A stretch of DNA of 64,000 nt from Diplocloster hominis (GTDB lineage Bacteria > Bacillota > Clostridia > Lachnospirales > Lachnospiraceae): NCBI RefSeq assembly GCF_032380655.1, contig NZ_JAWDIY010000015.1:1-64000 (forward strand). Direction: 5' to 3'. Positions 8,322 to 18,045 of this stretch are shown piece after piece. The stretch's first letter is position 1; the number at the start of each line of letters is the position of its first letter. The notes under the pieces were generated by a model, which was given only the letters and a program-made list of their open reading frames with translations, ran no database searches and was not told the DNA's origin. Both the position numbers and the translations under genes were made by a program.

Positions 8322-9362
8322 ATGAAAGCGGTTGTAAAATATGAGGAAAAACCAAAGGCAACCAGATTAATGGAGATCGACAAGCCGGTATGCGGGGAGG
8401 ACCAGGTTCTGTTAAAAGTGATGGCAGCCGGCGTCTGCGGAAGTGATGTGGATATATGGAACCAGAACATCGGCTTTAAGATCAAGCCGCCGGTGGTACA
8501 GGGGCATGAATTTTGCGGCGTTATCGTGGAAAAAGGGGAACGGGTGAAACATTTTCAGGTAAACGACCGGGTCGTCTGTGAGACGGCGGCACAGATCTGC
8601 GGTGAATGTGTCTACTGCAGAACCGGCAATTATAACCAATGTCCGAGCAGATGCGGCTATGGCGCGCTGATCGACGGCGCCTTCTCGGAATACGTGGCGG
8701 TGCCGGAGCGAATCCTGCACCACATGCCGGATACCCTCTCATTCGAGCGGGCCGCCCTTACGGAACCCTGCTGCGTCGCGTACAACGCCATGATCGTGAA
8801 GACACAGATACAACCGGGCAAGCCGGCTGTTATCATAGGGCCGGGAACCATCGGGCTCTTATGTATAATCATGGCAAAACTGGCCGGCGCGTATCCGGTC
8901 ATCGCTGTAGGCAGAAGTTCCTCCGAGAACCGGATGGAGATCGCCGGGCAGCTGGGAGCGGATGTTCTGATCTATTCGGACAGAGAAGAACCACGGGATG
9001 TGATCCGTGAACTGACAGGCGGGATCGGTGCTCCGGTCGTCTGCGACTGCGCGGGCAGCACTTCCACTTTTAAGCTGTCCATGGACATCGTGGCGCCCAA
9101 CGGACAGATCACTAAGGTTGGCTGGGGGCCGGCGCCCATCGACGTTTCCATCGATCCGATTGTACAGAAAGGGGCCTGCATCCAGGGGTCTTTCAGCCAC
9201 ACCTGGGATACCTGGGAGACCGTGATCCGTCTGATCGACGGGGGCAGGATTAACCTGGAGCCATTTTCCAGATTCATCTTCGGTATCGATGAATGGGAAA
9301 AGGCGTTCGAAGCGATGGACAGCCGCCAGGCGGTAAAATCGGTCATTCTGCCGAATGCATAG
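8322..9362 (+). CDS. Zinc-dependent dehydrogenase, sorbitol/threonine type
   Basis: A 346-residue MDR enzyme with catalytic-zinc residues in GVCGSD (near residue 40) and GHEFCG, and the structural-zinc loop CGECVYCRTGNYNQC near residues 93-107. It is more divergent from the two 356-residue paralogues and lacks their GHGAGWG insert. GGAGGAAATAA precedes the ATG. A 145-base spacer separates it from the upstream gene; I see no terminator or clear promoter there, so it probably belongs to the same operon. It is likely a polyol or aldonate dehydrogenase. Confidence 0.87.
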   Translation: MKAVVKYEEKPKATRLMEIDKPVCGEDQVLLKVMAAGVCGSDVDIWNQNIGFKIKPPVVQGHEFCGVIVEKGERVKHFQVNDRVVCETAAQICGECVYCRTGNYNQCPSRCGYGALIDGAFSEYVAVPERILHHMPDTLSFERAALTEPCCVAYNAMIVKTQIQPGKPAVIIGPGTIGLLCIIMAKLAGAYPVIAVGRSSSENRMEIAGQLGADVLIYSDREEPRDVIRELTGGIGAPVVCDCAGSTSTFKLSMDIVAPNGQITKVGWGPAPIDVSIDPIVQKGACIQGSFSHTWDTWETVIRLIDGGRINLEPFSRFIFGIDEWEKAFEAMDSRQAVKSVILPNA

Positions 9363-9378
9363 GGGAGGGAAGAAGAAA

Positions 9379-10416
9379 ATGAAGGCGCTGGTATATTACG
9401 GACCGTCCGATATGAAGCTTGCGGAGTATGAGAAGCCGGTCCCGAAAAAAGGGGAAGTATTATTAAAATCAAAAGCGGTAGGAATCTGCGGTTCCGATGT
9501 CCACGGATATCTGGGACTGACCGGACGGAGAATCCCGCCGATGATCATGGGCCATGAGGTGGTGGCCCTGGTGGAGGAAACCACGCTGGAGAACAGCCGT
9601 TACCAAAAGGGGGATCTGGTATTTGTGGATCCGATCATAACCTGTAAGACCTGTGAAAACTGTCAGGAGGGCTATTACAGCATCTGCCTGAATAAGAGCA
9701 ACATCGGCGTTCTGGAGGTGGACGGAGCGTTCTGCGAATACTTTACCATGGTGGAAGAAAACCTGATCCCCATGCCGGACGGAGTAAGGGCGGAGGTTGG
9801 CGTCCTGGCGGAACCTTTTTCCGTGGCGCTGCACGCGGTAAAGCAGCTTACCATGCCGGCCGGTAAAGTGAAAACCATAGCGGTCATCGGAGCCGGCGTG
9901 ATCGGTATGTGTACGGCCGCCGTGGCAAAAGACATCTATCGGGATGCAAAGATCGTGATTATGGATGTTGCGAAAAAACGCCTGGACCGCTGCCAAAAGA
10001 TTCTGGGAGCTGCGGTCGAAACACAAGACCTGACGGCGAAGAGCTACGAAGACATCCGGGAAGCATACACACCCAGCGGATTTGACGTCGTACTGGAGGC
10101 GGTCGGTGTCGGCCCCACCGTAAACGGAAGTCTCACGCTGGTAAAAAGCAAGGGAGAAGTAGTTCTGATCGGAAATAACCAGAAGGATATCAACCTGTAC
10201 TACCAGCAGATCGTGACCAGAGAGCTGCGGGTTTACGGGACTTACGGATTCACGCACCGGGATCTGGAAGAATCCATTCTGAAATTCAAAGACCGTCCTT
10301 ACGCTGCTTCTATGGTAGACAAAATCGTTCCGCTGGAGGAAGCGGTCTCGTACTTTGATGAGCTGGCCAATCCGGACAACGACTATCTGAAAATCATCGT
10401 GGACCCGACGCTGTAA
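9379..10416 (+). CDS. Zinc-dependent dehydrogenase, fourth in the operon
   Basis: A 345-residue MDR enzyme. The ATG at 9379 is preceded by GGGAGGGAAGAAGA and matches the family start (MKALVYYGPSDM); an in-frame ATG at 9355 overlaps the previous gene and adds eight residues. It shows GICGSDVHGY, GHEVV, the structural cluster CKTCENCQEGYYSIC and the Rossmann motif GAGVIGM. The pattern resembles galactitol/sorbitol-type dehydrogenases. Four MDR enzymes in one operon imply several redox steps on related polyhydroxy substrates. Confidence 0.87.
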   Translation: MKALVYYGPSDMKLAEYEKPVPKKGEVLLKSKAVGICGSDVHGYLGLTGRRIPPMIMGHEVVALVEETTLENSRYQKGDLVFVDPIITCKTCENCQEGYYSICLNKSNIGVLEVDGAFCEYFTMVEENLIPMPDGVRAEVGVLAEPFSVALHAVKQLTMPAGKVKTIAVIGAGVIGMCTAAVAKDIYRDAKIVIMDVAKKRLDRCQKILGAAVETQDLTAKSYEDIREAYTPSGFDVVLEAVGVGPTVNGSLTLVKSKGEVVLIGNNQKDINLYYQQIVTRELRVYGTYGFTHRDLEESILKFKDRPYAASMVDKIVPLEEAVSYFDELANPDNDYLKIIVDPTL

Positions 10417-10435
10417 GGCAGGAGGAGAAACCAAT

Positions 10436-11509
10436 ATGGAGCTTAAATCAAATGGTAAATACGATTTGGTCGTGGTAAGCAGCATGGGTGTCAGAATCAC
10501 GCCTGCAAACCGTCAGCCCGTCGGTATGAGCAGCCTGTATGAGATGCAGGCGACCAGCGCCGAGAGCAATGTGGGAAATATCAGCGCAGCCCTTGGAAAG
10601 CGGGTCAAGGTACTGACCAAATTCGTAAAGGACAGCGCGATCGCGGAGTTCATAAAGGCAGAGCTCCGCAAAAGGAACCTGGAGTATGAGGGCCCTGAGA
10701 TCCCTCAGGGCGGGCCTTTCGGCTACCGGCACCAATTCAACATCGCCGACAGCGGATACGGAAGAAGAAGGCCGGTGGTTCAGAACGACCGGGCGGGGGA
10801 GGTGGCCTGCACCCTTTCTGCGCAGGATTTTGACCTGGAACGGATCTTTCACGAGGAAGGCTGCCGTATCCTGCATTTCTCCGGGCTGGTCGCGTCCCTC
10901 TCCAAAGAAAGCGGCCGGTGCTGCCTTGAGATAGCCAGAACGGCTAAAAAATATGGCACGGTCATCTCCTTTGATATGAACTACCGGGCCAGTTTCTGGA
11001 AAGGGCGGGAAGAGGAACTGCGTCCGGTATTCCGGGAACTGGCGGGGCTGTCCGACATCCTGATCGGGAATGAAGAAGATTTCCAGCTGGCATTGGGAAT
11101 ACAGGGACCAAAAGCCGGAGGCCTTGAGGTCTCGGAAAAGACAGACGGATTCAAAGAGATGATCGGGCGGCTCAGGGAGAGCTATCCCGGGGCATCCGTC
11201 TTTGCCACCACCCTGCGCACGGTCATCGACGCGAATTCCCATCTGTGGGGAGCGATCCTGTACGCAGAGGATCAGTGGTTCGTGGAAGAACAGCGGGAAA
11301 TCGCCGTGTATGACCGGATCGGAGGCGGAGACAGCTTCGTGGGAGGCATGCTCTATGCGATGCTGTCCGGATATCCGCCGGCAGAATGGATCCGATACGG
11401 CTGGGCCTGCGGCGCTTTAACTGCGACCCTGGCCACCGATTACGGCCAGCCGGTGAGCGAAGAAGAGATCCGAAGCATCTATGAAGGCAATGCGAGAGTA
11501 AAAAGATAG
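10436..11509 (+). CDS. PfkB-family sugar kinase, 2-keto-3-deoxygluconate kinase-like
   Basis: A 357-residue ribokinase-fold kinase. The N-terminal substrate region contains AESNVGNISAALG, and the C-terminal catalytic signature reads DRIGGGDSFVGG near residues 290-301, with the catalytic aspartate in GGGD where most PfkB enzymes have GAGD. The layout fits the KDG kinase/fructokinase branch. Beside sugar-acid dehydrogenases and Gnd, phosphorylation of 2-keto-3-deoxygluconate or another keto sugar acid is likely. A ribosome binding site AGGAGG lies nine bases before the ATG. The specific substrate remains an inference. Confidence 0.85.
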   Translation: MELKSNGKYDLVVVSSMGVRITPANRQPVGMSSLYEMQATSAESNVGNISAALGKRVKVLTKFVKDSAIAEFIKAELRKRNLEYEGPEIPQGGPFGYRHQFNIADSGYGRRRPVVQNDRAGEVACTLSAQDFDLERIFHEEGCRILHFSGLVASLSKESGRCCLEIARTAKKYGTVISFDMNYRASFWKGREEELRPVFRELAGLSDILIGNEEDFQLALGIQGPKAGGLEVSEKTDGFKEMIGRLRESYPGASVFATTLRTVIDANSHLWGAILYAEDQWFVEEQREIAVYDRIGGGDSFVGGMLYAMLSGYPPAEWIRYGWACGALTATLATDYGQPVSEEEIRSIYEGNARVKR

Positions 11510-11520
11510 GAGGAAGCGAA

Positions 11521-12969
11521 ATGGGAATATCCGATATCGGTCTGATCGGCCTGGCCGTCATGGGGGAAAATCTGGTGGTCAACATGGAAAACCACGGATT
11601 TACGGTAAGTGTCTATAACCGGACCACCCAAAGAGTTACAGATTTTACGGAAGGGAGGGCGAAGGGGAAACATATTATCCCCGCCTATTCCCTGGAAGAA
11701 TTCATAAGCCAGCTGAAACCCCCGAGAAAAGTCATGCTGATGGTAAAAGCCGGAGCGCCGGTCGACAGCTTCATTGACGCGCTGATCCCCCTGCTGGAGC
11801 CCGGGGATATCATTATCGACGGCGGCAACTCCCATTTCCCGGATACCATCAAAAGAACCGCCTACGTGGAAAGCAAAGGCCTTCTCTATATCGGATGCGG
11901 GGTCTCAGGCGGGGAAGAAGGGGCCTTGCACGGCCCGTCCATGATGCCCGGCGGCTCCCGTAAAGCATGGGAGAGCGTAAAGCCCATCTTCCAGGCCATC
12001 GCCGCCAAAGCAGACGGTGTCCCCTGCTGTGAGTGGATCGGGGACAACGGAGCCGGCCATTTCGTGAAAATGGTCCATAACGGCATTGAATACGGAGACA
12101 TGCAGCTCATCTGCGAAGCCTACCAGATCATGAGGGATTATCTGAACATGAGCGCAGACGAGATGCAGGAAGTCTTCGGCAAATGGCAGACAGAAGAGCT
12201 GGACAGCTATCTGATCGAAATCACAAGAGACATCCTAAAGGTCCAGGATACGGACGGCGCCCCCATCCTGGACAAAATCCTGGACACCGCGGGACAGAAA
12301 GGAACCGGCAAATGGACCGGCATCGCCGCCCTGGATGAGGGGGTGCCTCTGACCCTGATCGCGGAAGCCGTATTCAGCCGCTGCCTCTCCGCTTCCAAAG
12401 AAGAGCGGGTCCACGCCTCCCGTATCCTCACAGGCCCCGCCGTCGTATTCGAGGACGGCCGGGAAGCCTTCCTGGAGGACTTAAAATCCGCCCTCTACGC
12501 CTCAAAAATCGTATCCTACGCCCAGGGCTATGCCCTCATGAAATCAGCGGCCAAAACCTACGGCTGGGACTTAAACTACGGAGAGATTGCCATGATCTGG
12601 CGGGGAGGCTGCATCATCCGAAGCGTTTTCCTGGAAAATATCAAAGAAGCCTACGACCGGAACCCGGATCTGGAAAACCTGATGTTAGACGGCTACTTCA
12701 GAGAAGTCATGTCAAACAGCCAGCAGGGTTGGAGATACATCTGCGCCTCCGCCCTTTTAAACGGAATCCCGGCCCCGGCCATGACCAGCGCCCTGTCCTA
12801 CTACGACGGTTACCGCTGTGCCCGGCTTCCGGCCAATCTCCTTCAGGCCCAGAGAGACTACTTCGGCGCCCACACCTACGAGCGCACCGACCGTCCCCGG
12901 GGGGAATTCTTCCACACCAACTGGACCGGCGAAGGCGGCAGCACTGTATCAGGAACCTACAACGCTTAG
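11521..12969 (+). CDS. gnd: 6-phosphogluconate dehydrogenase (decarboxylating)
   Basis: A 482-residue enzyme that oxidatively decarboxylates 6-phosphogluconate to ribulose 5-phosphate. The N-terminal Rossmann motif is GLIGLAVMGENL and the family signature GCGVSGGEEGALHGPS is intact near residue 125. The catalytic segment GHFVKMVHNGIEYGDMQ is near residue 183. The length matches the full-length dimeric form (about 470 residues). It starts 11 bases after the kinase gene with AGGAGG upstream. Its presence implies that the pathway feeds a phosphorylated gluconate-type intermediate into the pentose phosphate pathway. Confidence 0.93.
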   Translation: MGISDIGLIGLAVMGENLVVNMENHGFTVSVYNRTTQRVTDFTEGRAKGKHIIPAYSLEEFISQLKPPRKVMLMVKAGAPVDSFIDALIPLLEPGDIIIDGGNSHFPDTIKRTAYVESKGLLYIGCGVSGGEEGALHGPSMMPGGSRKAWESVKPIFQAIAAKADGVPCCEWIGDNGAGHFVKMVHNGIEYGDMQLICEAYQIMRDYLNMSADEMQEVFGKWQTEELDSYLIEITRDILKVQDTDGAPILDKILDTAGQKGTGKWTGIAALDEGVPLTLIAEAVFSRCLSASKEERVHASRILTGPAVVFEDGREAFLEDLKSALYASKIVSYAQGYALMKSAAKTYGWDLNYGEIAMIWRGGCIIRSVFLENIKEAYDRNPDLENLMLDGYFREVMSNSQQGWRYICASALLNGIPAPAMTSALSYYDGYRCARLPANLLQAQRDYFGAHTYERTDRPRGEFFHTNWTGEGGSTVSGTYNA

Positions 12970-13072
12970 GCATCAAATCAGAAAAATTCCTTGCCAACCC
13001 ACTCCAAAGAGGTTACAATAAAACCGACAATTGCATAATGGGAGAATCTTAAAAGGAAAGAGGATTCATTTT

Positions 13073-14644
13073 ATGAACAGGAAAAGCTTACTCAGGCACC
13101 TTACCGTGCTTGGCGTACTGACCCTCACTATTGCACTGGGCGGATGCTCAGGCGATAAGACCGAGAAAGGAAGCGAAGCGGTTCCCGGCAAAGAATCCAG
13201 CCAAGTTTCTTCCGGTGAGCCTTCTATGGGAGGCTCCATCGTAGTAGGAATTCCTCAGGATCTGGAGGATAGTCTTGACCCTCACAAAATGGTAGCGGCA
13301 GGAACGAAAGAAGTCCTATTTAACATTTATGAAGGCTTAGTAAAGCCTGATTCAGATGGTAATTTAATCGAAGCTGTCGCCAGCCATTATGATATTTCAG
13401 AGGATGGAAAGACCTATACCTTCACGCTGAGGGATGGGGTGAAGTTCCACAATGGGAACCCGGTGACAGTGGATGATGTGATCTATTCAATCGAACGCTG
13501 CGCCGATGCCACGGGAGGAGAACCGCTGGTACCGGCGTATTCTAATATTGAGAGCATCCAGGCTGACGGGAACCAAGTGGTGATTACATTAAAAGAACCC
13601 AACACGGAGTTTTTGGCCTACATGACTACTGCGATCATACCGAAGGACTATGCTGAGCTGGATACACAGCCGGTAGGTACCGGACCGTTCCGGTACGTGT
13701 CCAGATCCCCCCAGGAAAATATCGTGATCGAAAAGTTCGCGGATTATTGGGGAGAACCGGCATATCTGGATAAAGTCGAATTCAAGATCGTGGCGGATGC
13801 CGACACCATCGTCATGAGCTTAAAGGGCGGTTCCATCGACATGTACGCGAGACTCACGTCCTCGCAGGCGGCGGAACTGAAGGATGACTTTAATATCGAG
13901 GAGGGAACCATGAACCTGGTGCAGGCGCTGTATCTGAACCACGCGGCAGCCCCCTTTGACAACAAGCTGGTCCGCCAGGCCATGTGCTACGCTGTGGACC
14001 CCCAGGAGGTCATGATGATGATCGCCGACGGCAAGGGAACCGAGATCGGCAGCAGTATGTTCCCGGCTTTTGGGAAATACTATGTGGATGACCTGAAGAA
14101 CATGTACACGCAGGATGTGAATAAGGCTAAGGAGCTGCTTACCGAGGCCGGATATCCGGATGGATTTGATATGACCATCACGGTGCCGTCCAACTATCAG
14201 CCCCATATCGACACGGCCCAGGTGCTGGTCGAGCAGTTAAAGCAGGTGGGCATCAACGCCACGATCCAGATGATCGAATGGGACAGCTGGCTGTCGGATG
14301 TCTATGCAGACCACAATTACCAGAGTACGGTCGTCGGAGTGGATGCGTCGGCGCTGACGGCAAGGGCATTGCTGGAACGGTTTACCACCGGGAATTCCGG
14401 CAACTTTATCAATTACAGCAACCCCGAATACGACAGCCTGTTCCAGCAGGCGGCCTCCACAGCGGATGACGCCAAACAGGTGGAGCTCTATAAGCAGATG
14501 GAGACCCTGCTGGCCGAGGACGCGGCCAACGTGTATATCCAGGATCTGGCCGATCTGGTAGCGCTGAATAAGAAGTACGGCGGCTATACATTCTACCCGC
14601 TGTATGTACAGGATATGAGCAAAATATATCTGATCGGGCAGTAA
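13073..14644 (+). CDS. Substrate-binding lipoprotein of a peptide/nickel ABC importer
   Basis: A 523-residue family 5 solute-binding protein (DppA/OppA/NikA type). The lipoprotein signal ends at Cys25 (ALGGC). Family features include SLDPHKMVAAGTKEVLFNIYEGL, YTFTLRDGVKFHNG and a late PVGTGPFRY segment. The ATG at 13073 follows AAAAGGAAAGAGG; an upstream in-frame start at 13031 is not supported. It is the first gene of a five-gene importer. The family takes up peptides, nickel or opines. The total length (523) is close to NikA (524), and the adjacent operon encodes a nickel-dependent enzyme, so nickel is worth testing, but peptides are equally possible. Confidence 0.88.
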   Translation: MNRKSLLRHLTVLGVLTLTIALGGCSGDKTEKGSEAVPGKESSQVSSGEPSMGGSIVVGIPQDLEDSLDPHKMVAAGTKEVLFNIYEGLVKPDSDGNLIEAVASHYDISEDGKTYTFTLRDGVKFHNGNPVTVDDVIYSIERCADATGGEPLVPAYSNIESIQADGNQVVITLKEPNTEFLAYMTTAIIPKDYAELDTQPVGTGPFRYVSRSPQENIVIEKFADYWGEPAYLDKVEFKIVADADTIVMSLKGGSIDMYARLTSSQAAELKDDFNIEEGTMNLVQALYLNHAAAPFDNKLVRQAMCYAVDPQEVMMMIADGKGTEIGSSMFPAFGKYYVDDLKNMYTQDVNKAKELLTEAGYPDGFDMTITVPSNYQPHIDTAQVLVEQLKQVGINATIQMIEWDSWLSDVYADHNYQSTVVGVDASALTARALLERFTTGNSGNFINYSNPEYDSLFQQAASTADDAKQVELYKQMETLLAEDAANVYIQDLADLVALNKKYGGYTFYPLYVQDMSKIYLIGQ

Positions 14645-14716
14645 AGCAGACAGCACTATGTACAGAAGTTCAGCACAGTTGGATAAAGAGTAAAGAGGCC
14701 GCAGGGAGGTGTGGAA

Positions 14717-15673
14717 ATGAAATTTTATATAAAAAAAATAATCACTCTCATGATTACATTGCTAATTGTCTCATTTCTGACCTTCCTGGCCTTTGACCTG
14801 ATATCCGGGGACCCGGCTACCTCAAAGCTGGGAACCCAGGCAACGCCCGAAAAAGTGGAAGCACTGCGGGAAGAGATGGGACTGAACGATCCTCTGCCCA
14901 TCCGCTATGCCCGCTGGATCGCAGGATTCGCCACCGGGGATCTGGGAGAATCCTACAGCTATCATCTGCCGGTTGGGCAGATGCTGTTGGAAAAATTACC
15001 GGTCACCCTGACTATGATGGGGATGTCCTTCGTCATGATCCTGCTGCTTGGAATCCCCCTGGGGATTCTGTGCGCCAGACATGAAAATGGCATAGTGGAT
15101 CACATCCTGAGCGTACTGAATCAGATCGCCATGTCGATACCGCCTTTTTTCCTGGGTGTTTTGCTCACCTTTTTCTTTGGGCTGGTATTAAAGCTGTTCA
15201 CTCCGGGAGGCTATGTGCCGTACCAGGACAGTGCCGCCGGATTCCTGGGATATCTGATTCTGCCTTCCTTTGCCATCGCCCTGCCAAAGAGCGCCATGAC
15301 GGTGAAGCTGCTTCGAAGCTCTGTGCTGGGTCAGCTCAGGCAGGACTATGTAAAGACGGCTCACAGCCGGGGAAATACGAAAAACGGCGTGCTGTACCGG
15401 CACGTACTGCGCAACGCCTGTATTCCCGTTCTGACTTTCCTGGGAATGGCCCTGGCCGATATGCTGGCGTCCAGTATTATCATCGAGCAGGTATTCGGTA
15501 TCCCTGGCCTTGGACGGATGCTGGTCAGTTCCATATCGGGACGGGATTATCCGGTGGTGCAGGCCATTATCACATTCCTGGCAGCTTTTGTTGTGATTGT
15601 AAATTTTCTGGTGGATATGGGATACCGGTGGCTGGATCCCAGAGTCCGGCTGGGCGGGGGCGGGAACGAATGA
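14717..15673 (+). CDS. ABC permease, DppB/NikB type
   Basis: A 318-residue inner-membrane permease with an N-terminal span (residues about 8-28) and five more hydrophobic segments. The conserved N-terminal domain shows LREEMGLNDPLPIRYARW, and the EAA-like loop contains DYVKTAHSRG. The ATG at 14717 with GGGAGGTG upstream is preferred over a GTG six bases earlier. Its stop overlaps the next start by four bases (ATGA), so the two permeases are translationally coupled. Confidence 0.9.
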   Translation: MKFYIKKIITLMITLLIVSFLTFLAFDLISGDPATSKLGTQATPEKVEALREEMGLNDPLPIRYARWIAGFATGDLGESYSYHLPVGQMLLEKLPVTLTMMGMSFVMILLLGIPLGILCARHENGIVDHILSVLNQIAMSIPPFFLGVLLTFFFGLVLKLFTPGGYVPYQDSAAGFLGYLILPSFAIALPKSAMTVKLLRSSVLGQLRQDYVKTAHSRGNTKNGVLYRHVLRNACIPVLTFLGMALADMLASSIIIEQVFGIPGLGRMLVSSISGRDYPVVQAIITFLAAFVVIVNFLVDMGYRWLDPRVRLGGGGNE

Positions 15674-16464
15674 AAAAAGACGGACGGAACCTGAACTTCA
15701 TACTGGGCTGTGTGATATGCGCCGTTATGGTAATCCTGATTATCGCCGGTTTCTTTTATACGCCCTACGGGCCGGATACCATGAGCGGGCCGGATAAATT
15801 TGCCGCCCCTTCCCTTCGCCATCTGATGGGGGCAGATCAGTTCGGGCGGGATATTTTCAGCCGGGTCTTAAAAGGCCTGGGCACGACAGGCTGGATCTCT
15901 TTGGTGACTGTGGTCATAGGCGGACTGACCGGAACACTGGTGGGTGCCCTGACCGGGTATTGCGGAGGAATCCTGGATGAAATATTGATGAGAATAAACG
16001 ACATTGTGACGGCATTTCCGAGCTTTTTGCTGGCGCTTGTTTTCATCAGTGTTTTAGGACCGGGAACAGGGAATCTGATCCTGGCGCTGTCCATCGCCTT
16101 TATCCCAAGCTTCGCCCGGGTGGTGAGAGGGGAATTCCTCCTCTATAGGGACCGGGATTATGTGAAAAGTGCGAGACTGTGGGGAGCTTCAGGCGCCCGC
16201 ATCATGTTCGTTCATATCCTTCCCAATGCGCTTCCTGTAATCTTGTCCAGTGCCGCCATTGGCTTTAACAATGCAGTGCTGGCGGAAGCCAGCTTAAGTT
16301 ATCTGGGAATCGGTGTACAGCCCCCGGACGCCAGCCTGGGACGCATGATATCAGAGGCTTCGACCTATCTGTTCTCAGCACCCTGGTGCGCGGTATTTCC
16401 CGGCGTCATGATTATCCTGCTGATCCTGGGCTTTGGGATGATCAGCGACGGATTGAAACGGTAG
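15670..16464 (+). CDS. ABC permease, DppC/NikC type
   Basis: A 264-residue second permease. It shows the typical N-terminal span, the motif HLMGADQFGRDIFSRV and the coupling loop YVKSARLWGASGARIMFVHIL. The length is nearer to NikC (277) than to DppC (300). Its start overlaps the end of the preceding permease by four bases. It would pair with that permease to form the channel. Confidence 0.9.
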   Translation: MKKDGRNLNFILGCVICAVMVILIIAGFFYTPYGPDTMSGPDKFAAPSLRHLMGADQFGRDIFSRVLKGLGTTGWISLVTVVIGGLTGTLVGALTGYCGGILDEILMRINDIVTAFPSFLLALVFISVLGPGTGNLILALSIAFIPSFARVVRGEFLLYRDRDYVKSARLWGASGARIMFVHILPNALPVILSSAAIGFNNAVLAEASLSYLGIGVQPPDASLGRMISEASTYLFSAPWCAVFPGVMIILLILGFGMISDGLKR

Positions 16465-16475
16465 GAGGGAATCAT

Positions 16476-17285
16476 ATGCTGGAAGTTAAGAATCTTTCCA
16501 TAGAATTTCTGGACCGGTCGTCACCGGAACGGGTGCTCAATCATTTTAACCTGCGTATGGAGCAAGCACAGATCGTGGGCCTGGTAGGAGAATCCGGTTC
16601 CGGCAAGACCATGACAGCCCAGGCCATCGCGGGCCTGCTTCCTGGCCATGCCGTGATAAAAAGCGGGGAGATCCGGCTGGACGGTCAGGATCTGCTCCAC
16701 TGCACCAGCAGGGAACTGCGTACTCTCCAGGGAAAAGAGATTTCCATGATATTCCAGGAACCCATGACCTCCCTGAATCCGGTCATGAAGATCGGCAGGC
16801 AGGTGGAAGAAAGCCTGCGGCTTCACACGGATCTGCCGGCAGCCGAACGAAAAGAACGGGCTGTAAAGGCCATGCTGGACGCCGAACTCCCAAACCCGGA
16901 GGAACTGTATCACAAATATCCCCATCAGCTGTCCGGAGGCATGAGGCAGCGGGTGATGATCGCTTCCGCCATTATCTGCCATCCCAAACTGCTGATCGCG
17001 GACGAACCAACCACAGCGCTGGACGTGACCATCCAGGCGCAGATCGTGCGTCTCCTCCAAAAAATCAACCGCAAATACGGGACGGCCATCCTGTTCATAT
17101 CCCATGATCTGGGGCTGGTGCGCAAGCTGTGCAGCCGGGTCATCGTGCTATGCGACGGTGATATGATAGAAGAGGGAAGTATGGAAGACATCTTCCGGAA
17201 TCCAAAACAGGACTATACCAGACAACTGATCGCATCGGTTCCGTCCAGGACCGGAATTCCTTTAAGGAGGCAGCTGCATGAGTGA
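16476..17285 (+). CDS. ABC ATPase, DppD/NikD type
   Basis: A 269-residue ATPase with Walker A GESGSGKT, a Q-loop at IFQEPMTSLNP, signature LSGGMRQRV, Walker B LLIADEPTTALD and the switch histidine in FISHDLG. The start at 16476 has TAGGAGGG upstream. It is shorter than DppD/OppD (about 330 residues) and lacks their long C-terminal extension, which makes it similar in size to NikD. Its last eight bases overlap the start of the second ATPase. Confidence 0.92.
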   Translation: MLEVKNLSIEFLDRSSPERVLNHFNLRMEQAQIVGLVGESGSGKTMTAQAIAGLLPGHAVIKSGEIRLDGQDLLHCTSRELRTLQGKEISMIFQEPMTSLNPVMKIGRQVEESLRLHTDLPAAERKERAVKAMLDAELPNPEELYHKYPHQLSGGMRQRVMIASAIICHPKLLIADEPTTALDVTIQAQIVRLLQKINRKYGTAILFISHDLGLVRKLCSRVIVLCDGDMIEEGSMEDIFRNPKQDYTRQLIASVPSRTGIPLRRQLHE

Positions 17286-17985
17286 CAGAAAAAAAGTTTT
17301 GGAAGTCCGGGGAGTCAACGCCTATTATGAAAAACAAGTATTATATGGCATCAATTTCTGTGTCTATGAAAATGAGATCATGGGATTAGTCGGCGAGAGC
17401 GGCTGCGGCAAATCCACCCTGTCCAGAGCAATCCTGGGCCTGGGAGAGCACACCGAGGGACAAATTGTCCACCACACCAGCCGCCCCCAAATGATCTTCC
17501 AGGACCCTTACGCCTCCTTAAACCCGGTAAAAAAGGTAGGCTGGATACTGGAAGAGCCCTTAAGACTAAAAGGCGGCACGTCCAAAAGCCAGCGCCGGGA
17601 AGCCGTCCTGGACATATTAAAGAAAGTGGGCCTTGAAGAAAAAATCGCCTCCAGGCTGCCCAGGGAGCTAAGCGGCGGGCAGCGGCAGCGGGTCAGCATC
17701 GCCGCCTCCTTAATTGGCGGCTCCCGGTTTATCATCGCCGACGAACCAGTCTCCGCGCTGGACGTCACAGTTCAGGCCCAGATCATGGAACTCCTCCTGA
17801 AGCTGGCAGATGAGTTCAAACTATCCTACCTCTTCATCTCCCACGACCTAAACGTCATCTACCAAATGTGCGACCGTCTGATCGTCATGAAAGAAGGACG
17901 AATCGTAGAAGAAGGCACCATAGACCAGGTATTCACCCACCCCCAAAACCCATATACAAGACAACTATTAGAGCTCGAAAAATAA
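17278..17985 (+). CDS. ABC ATPase, DppF/NikE type
   Basis: A 235-residue ATPase completing the importer, with Walker A GESGCGKS, signature LSGGQRQRVSIAA, Walker B FIIADEPVSALD and ISHDLN. The protein ends right after the PYTRQLL segment, so the usual C-terminal extension of DppF is absent. It starts inside the preceding gene (overlap ATGAGTGA), so both subunits should be made in equal amounts. It forms the ATPase heterodimer with the previous product. Confidence 0.92.
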   Translation: MSDRKKVLEVRGVNAYYEKQVLYGINFCVYENEIMGLVGESGCGKSTLSRAILGLGEHTEGQIVHHTSRPQMIFQDPYASLNPVKKVGWILEEPLRLKGGTSKSQRREAVLDILKKVGLEEKIASRLPRELSGGQRQRVSIAASLIGGSRFIIADEPVSALDVTVQAQIMELLLKLADEFKLSYLFISHDLNVIYQMCDRLIVMKEGRIVEEGTIDQVFTHPQNPYTRQLLELEK

Positions 17986-18045
17986 AACCTAACCTGCATA
18001 ATCAGCCTGATACAAAAGCAGGAACAAAAAAAGGAGTATCAAAAA

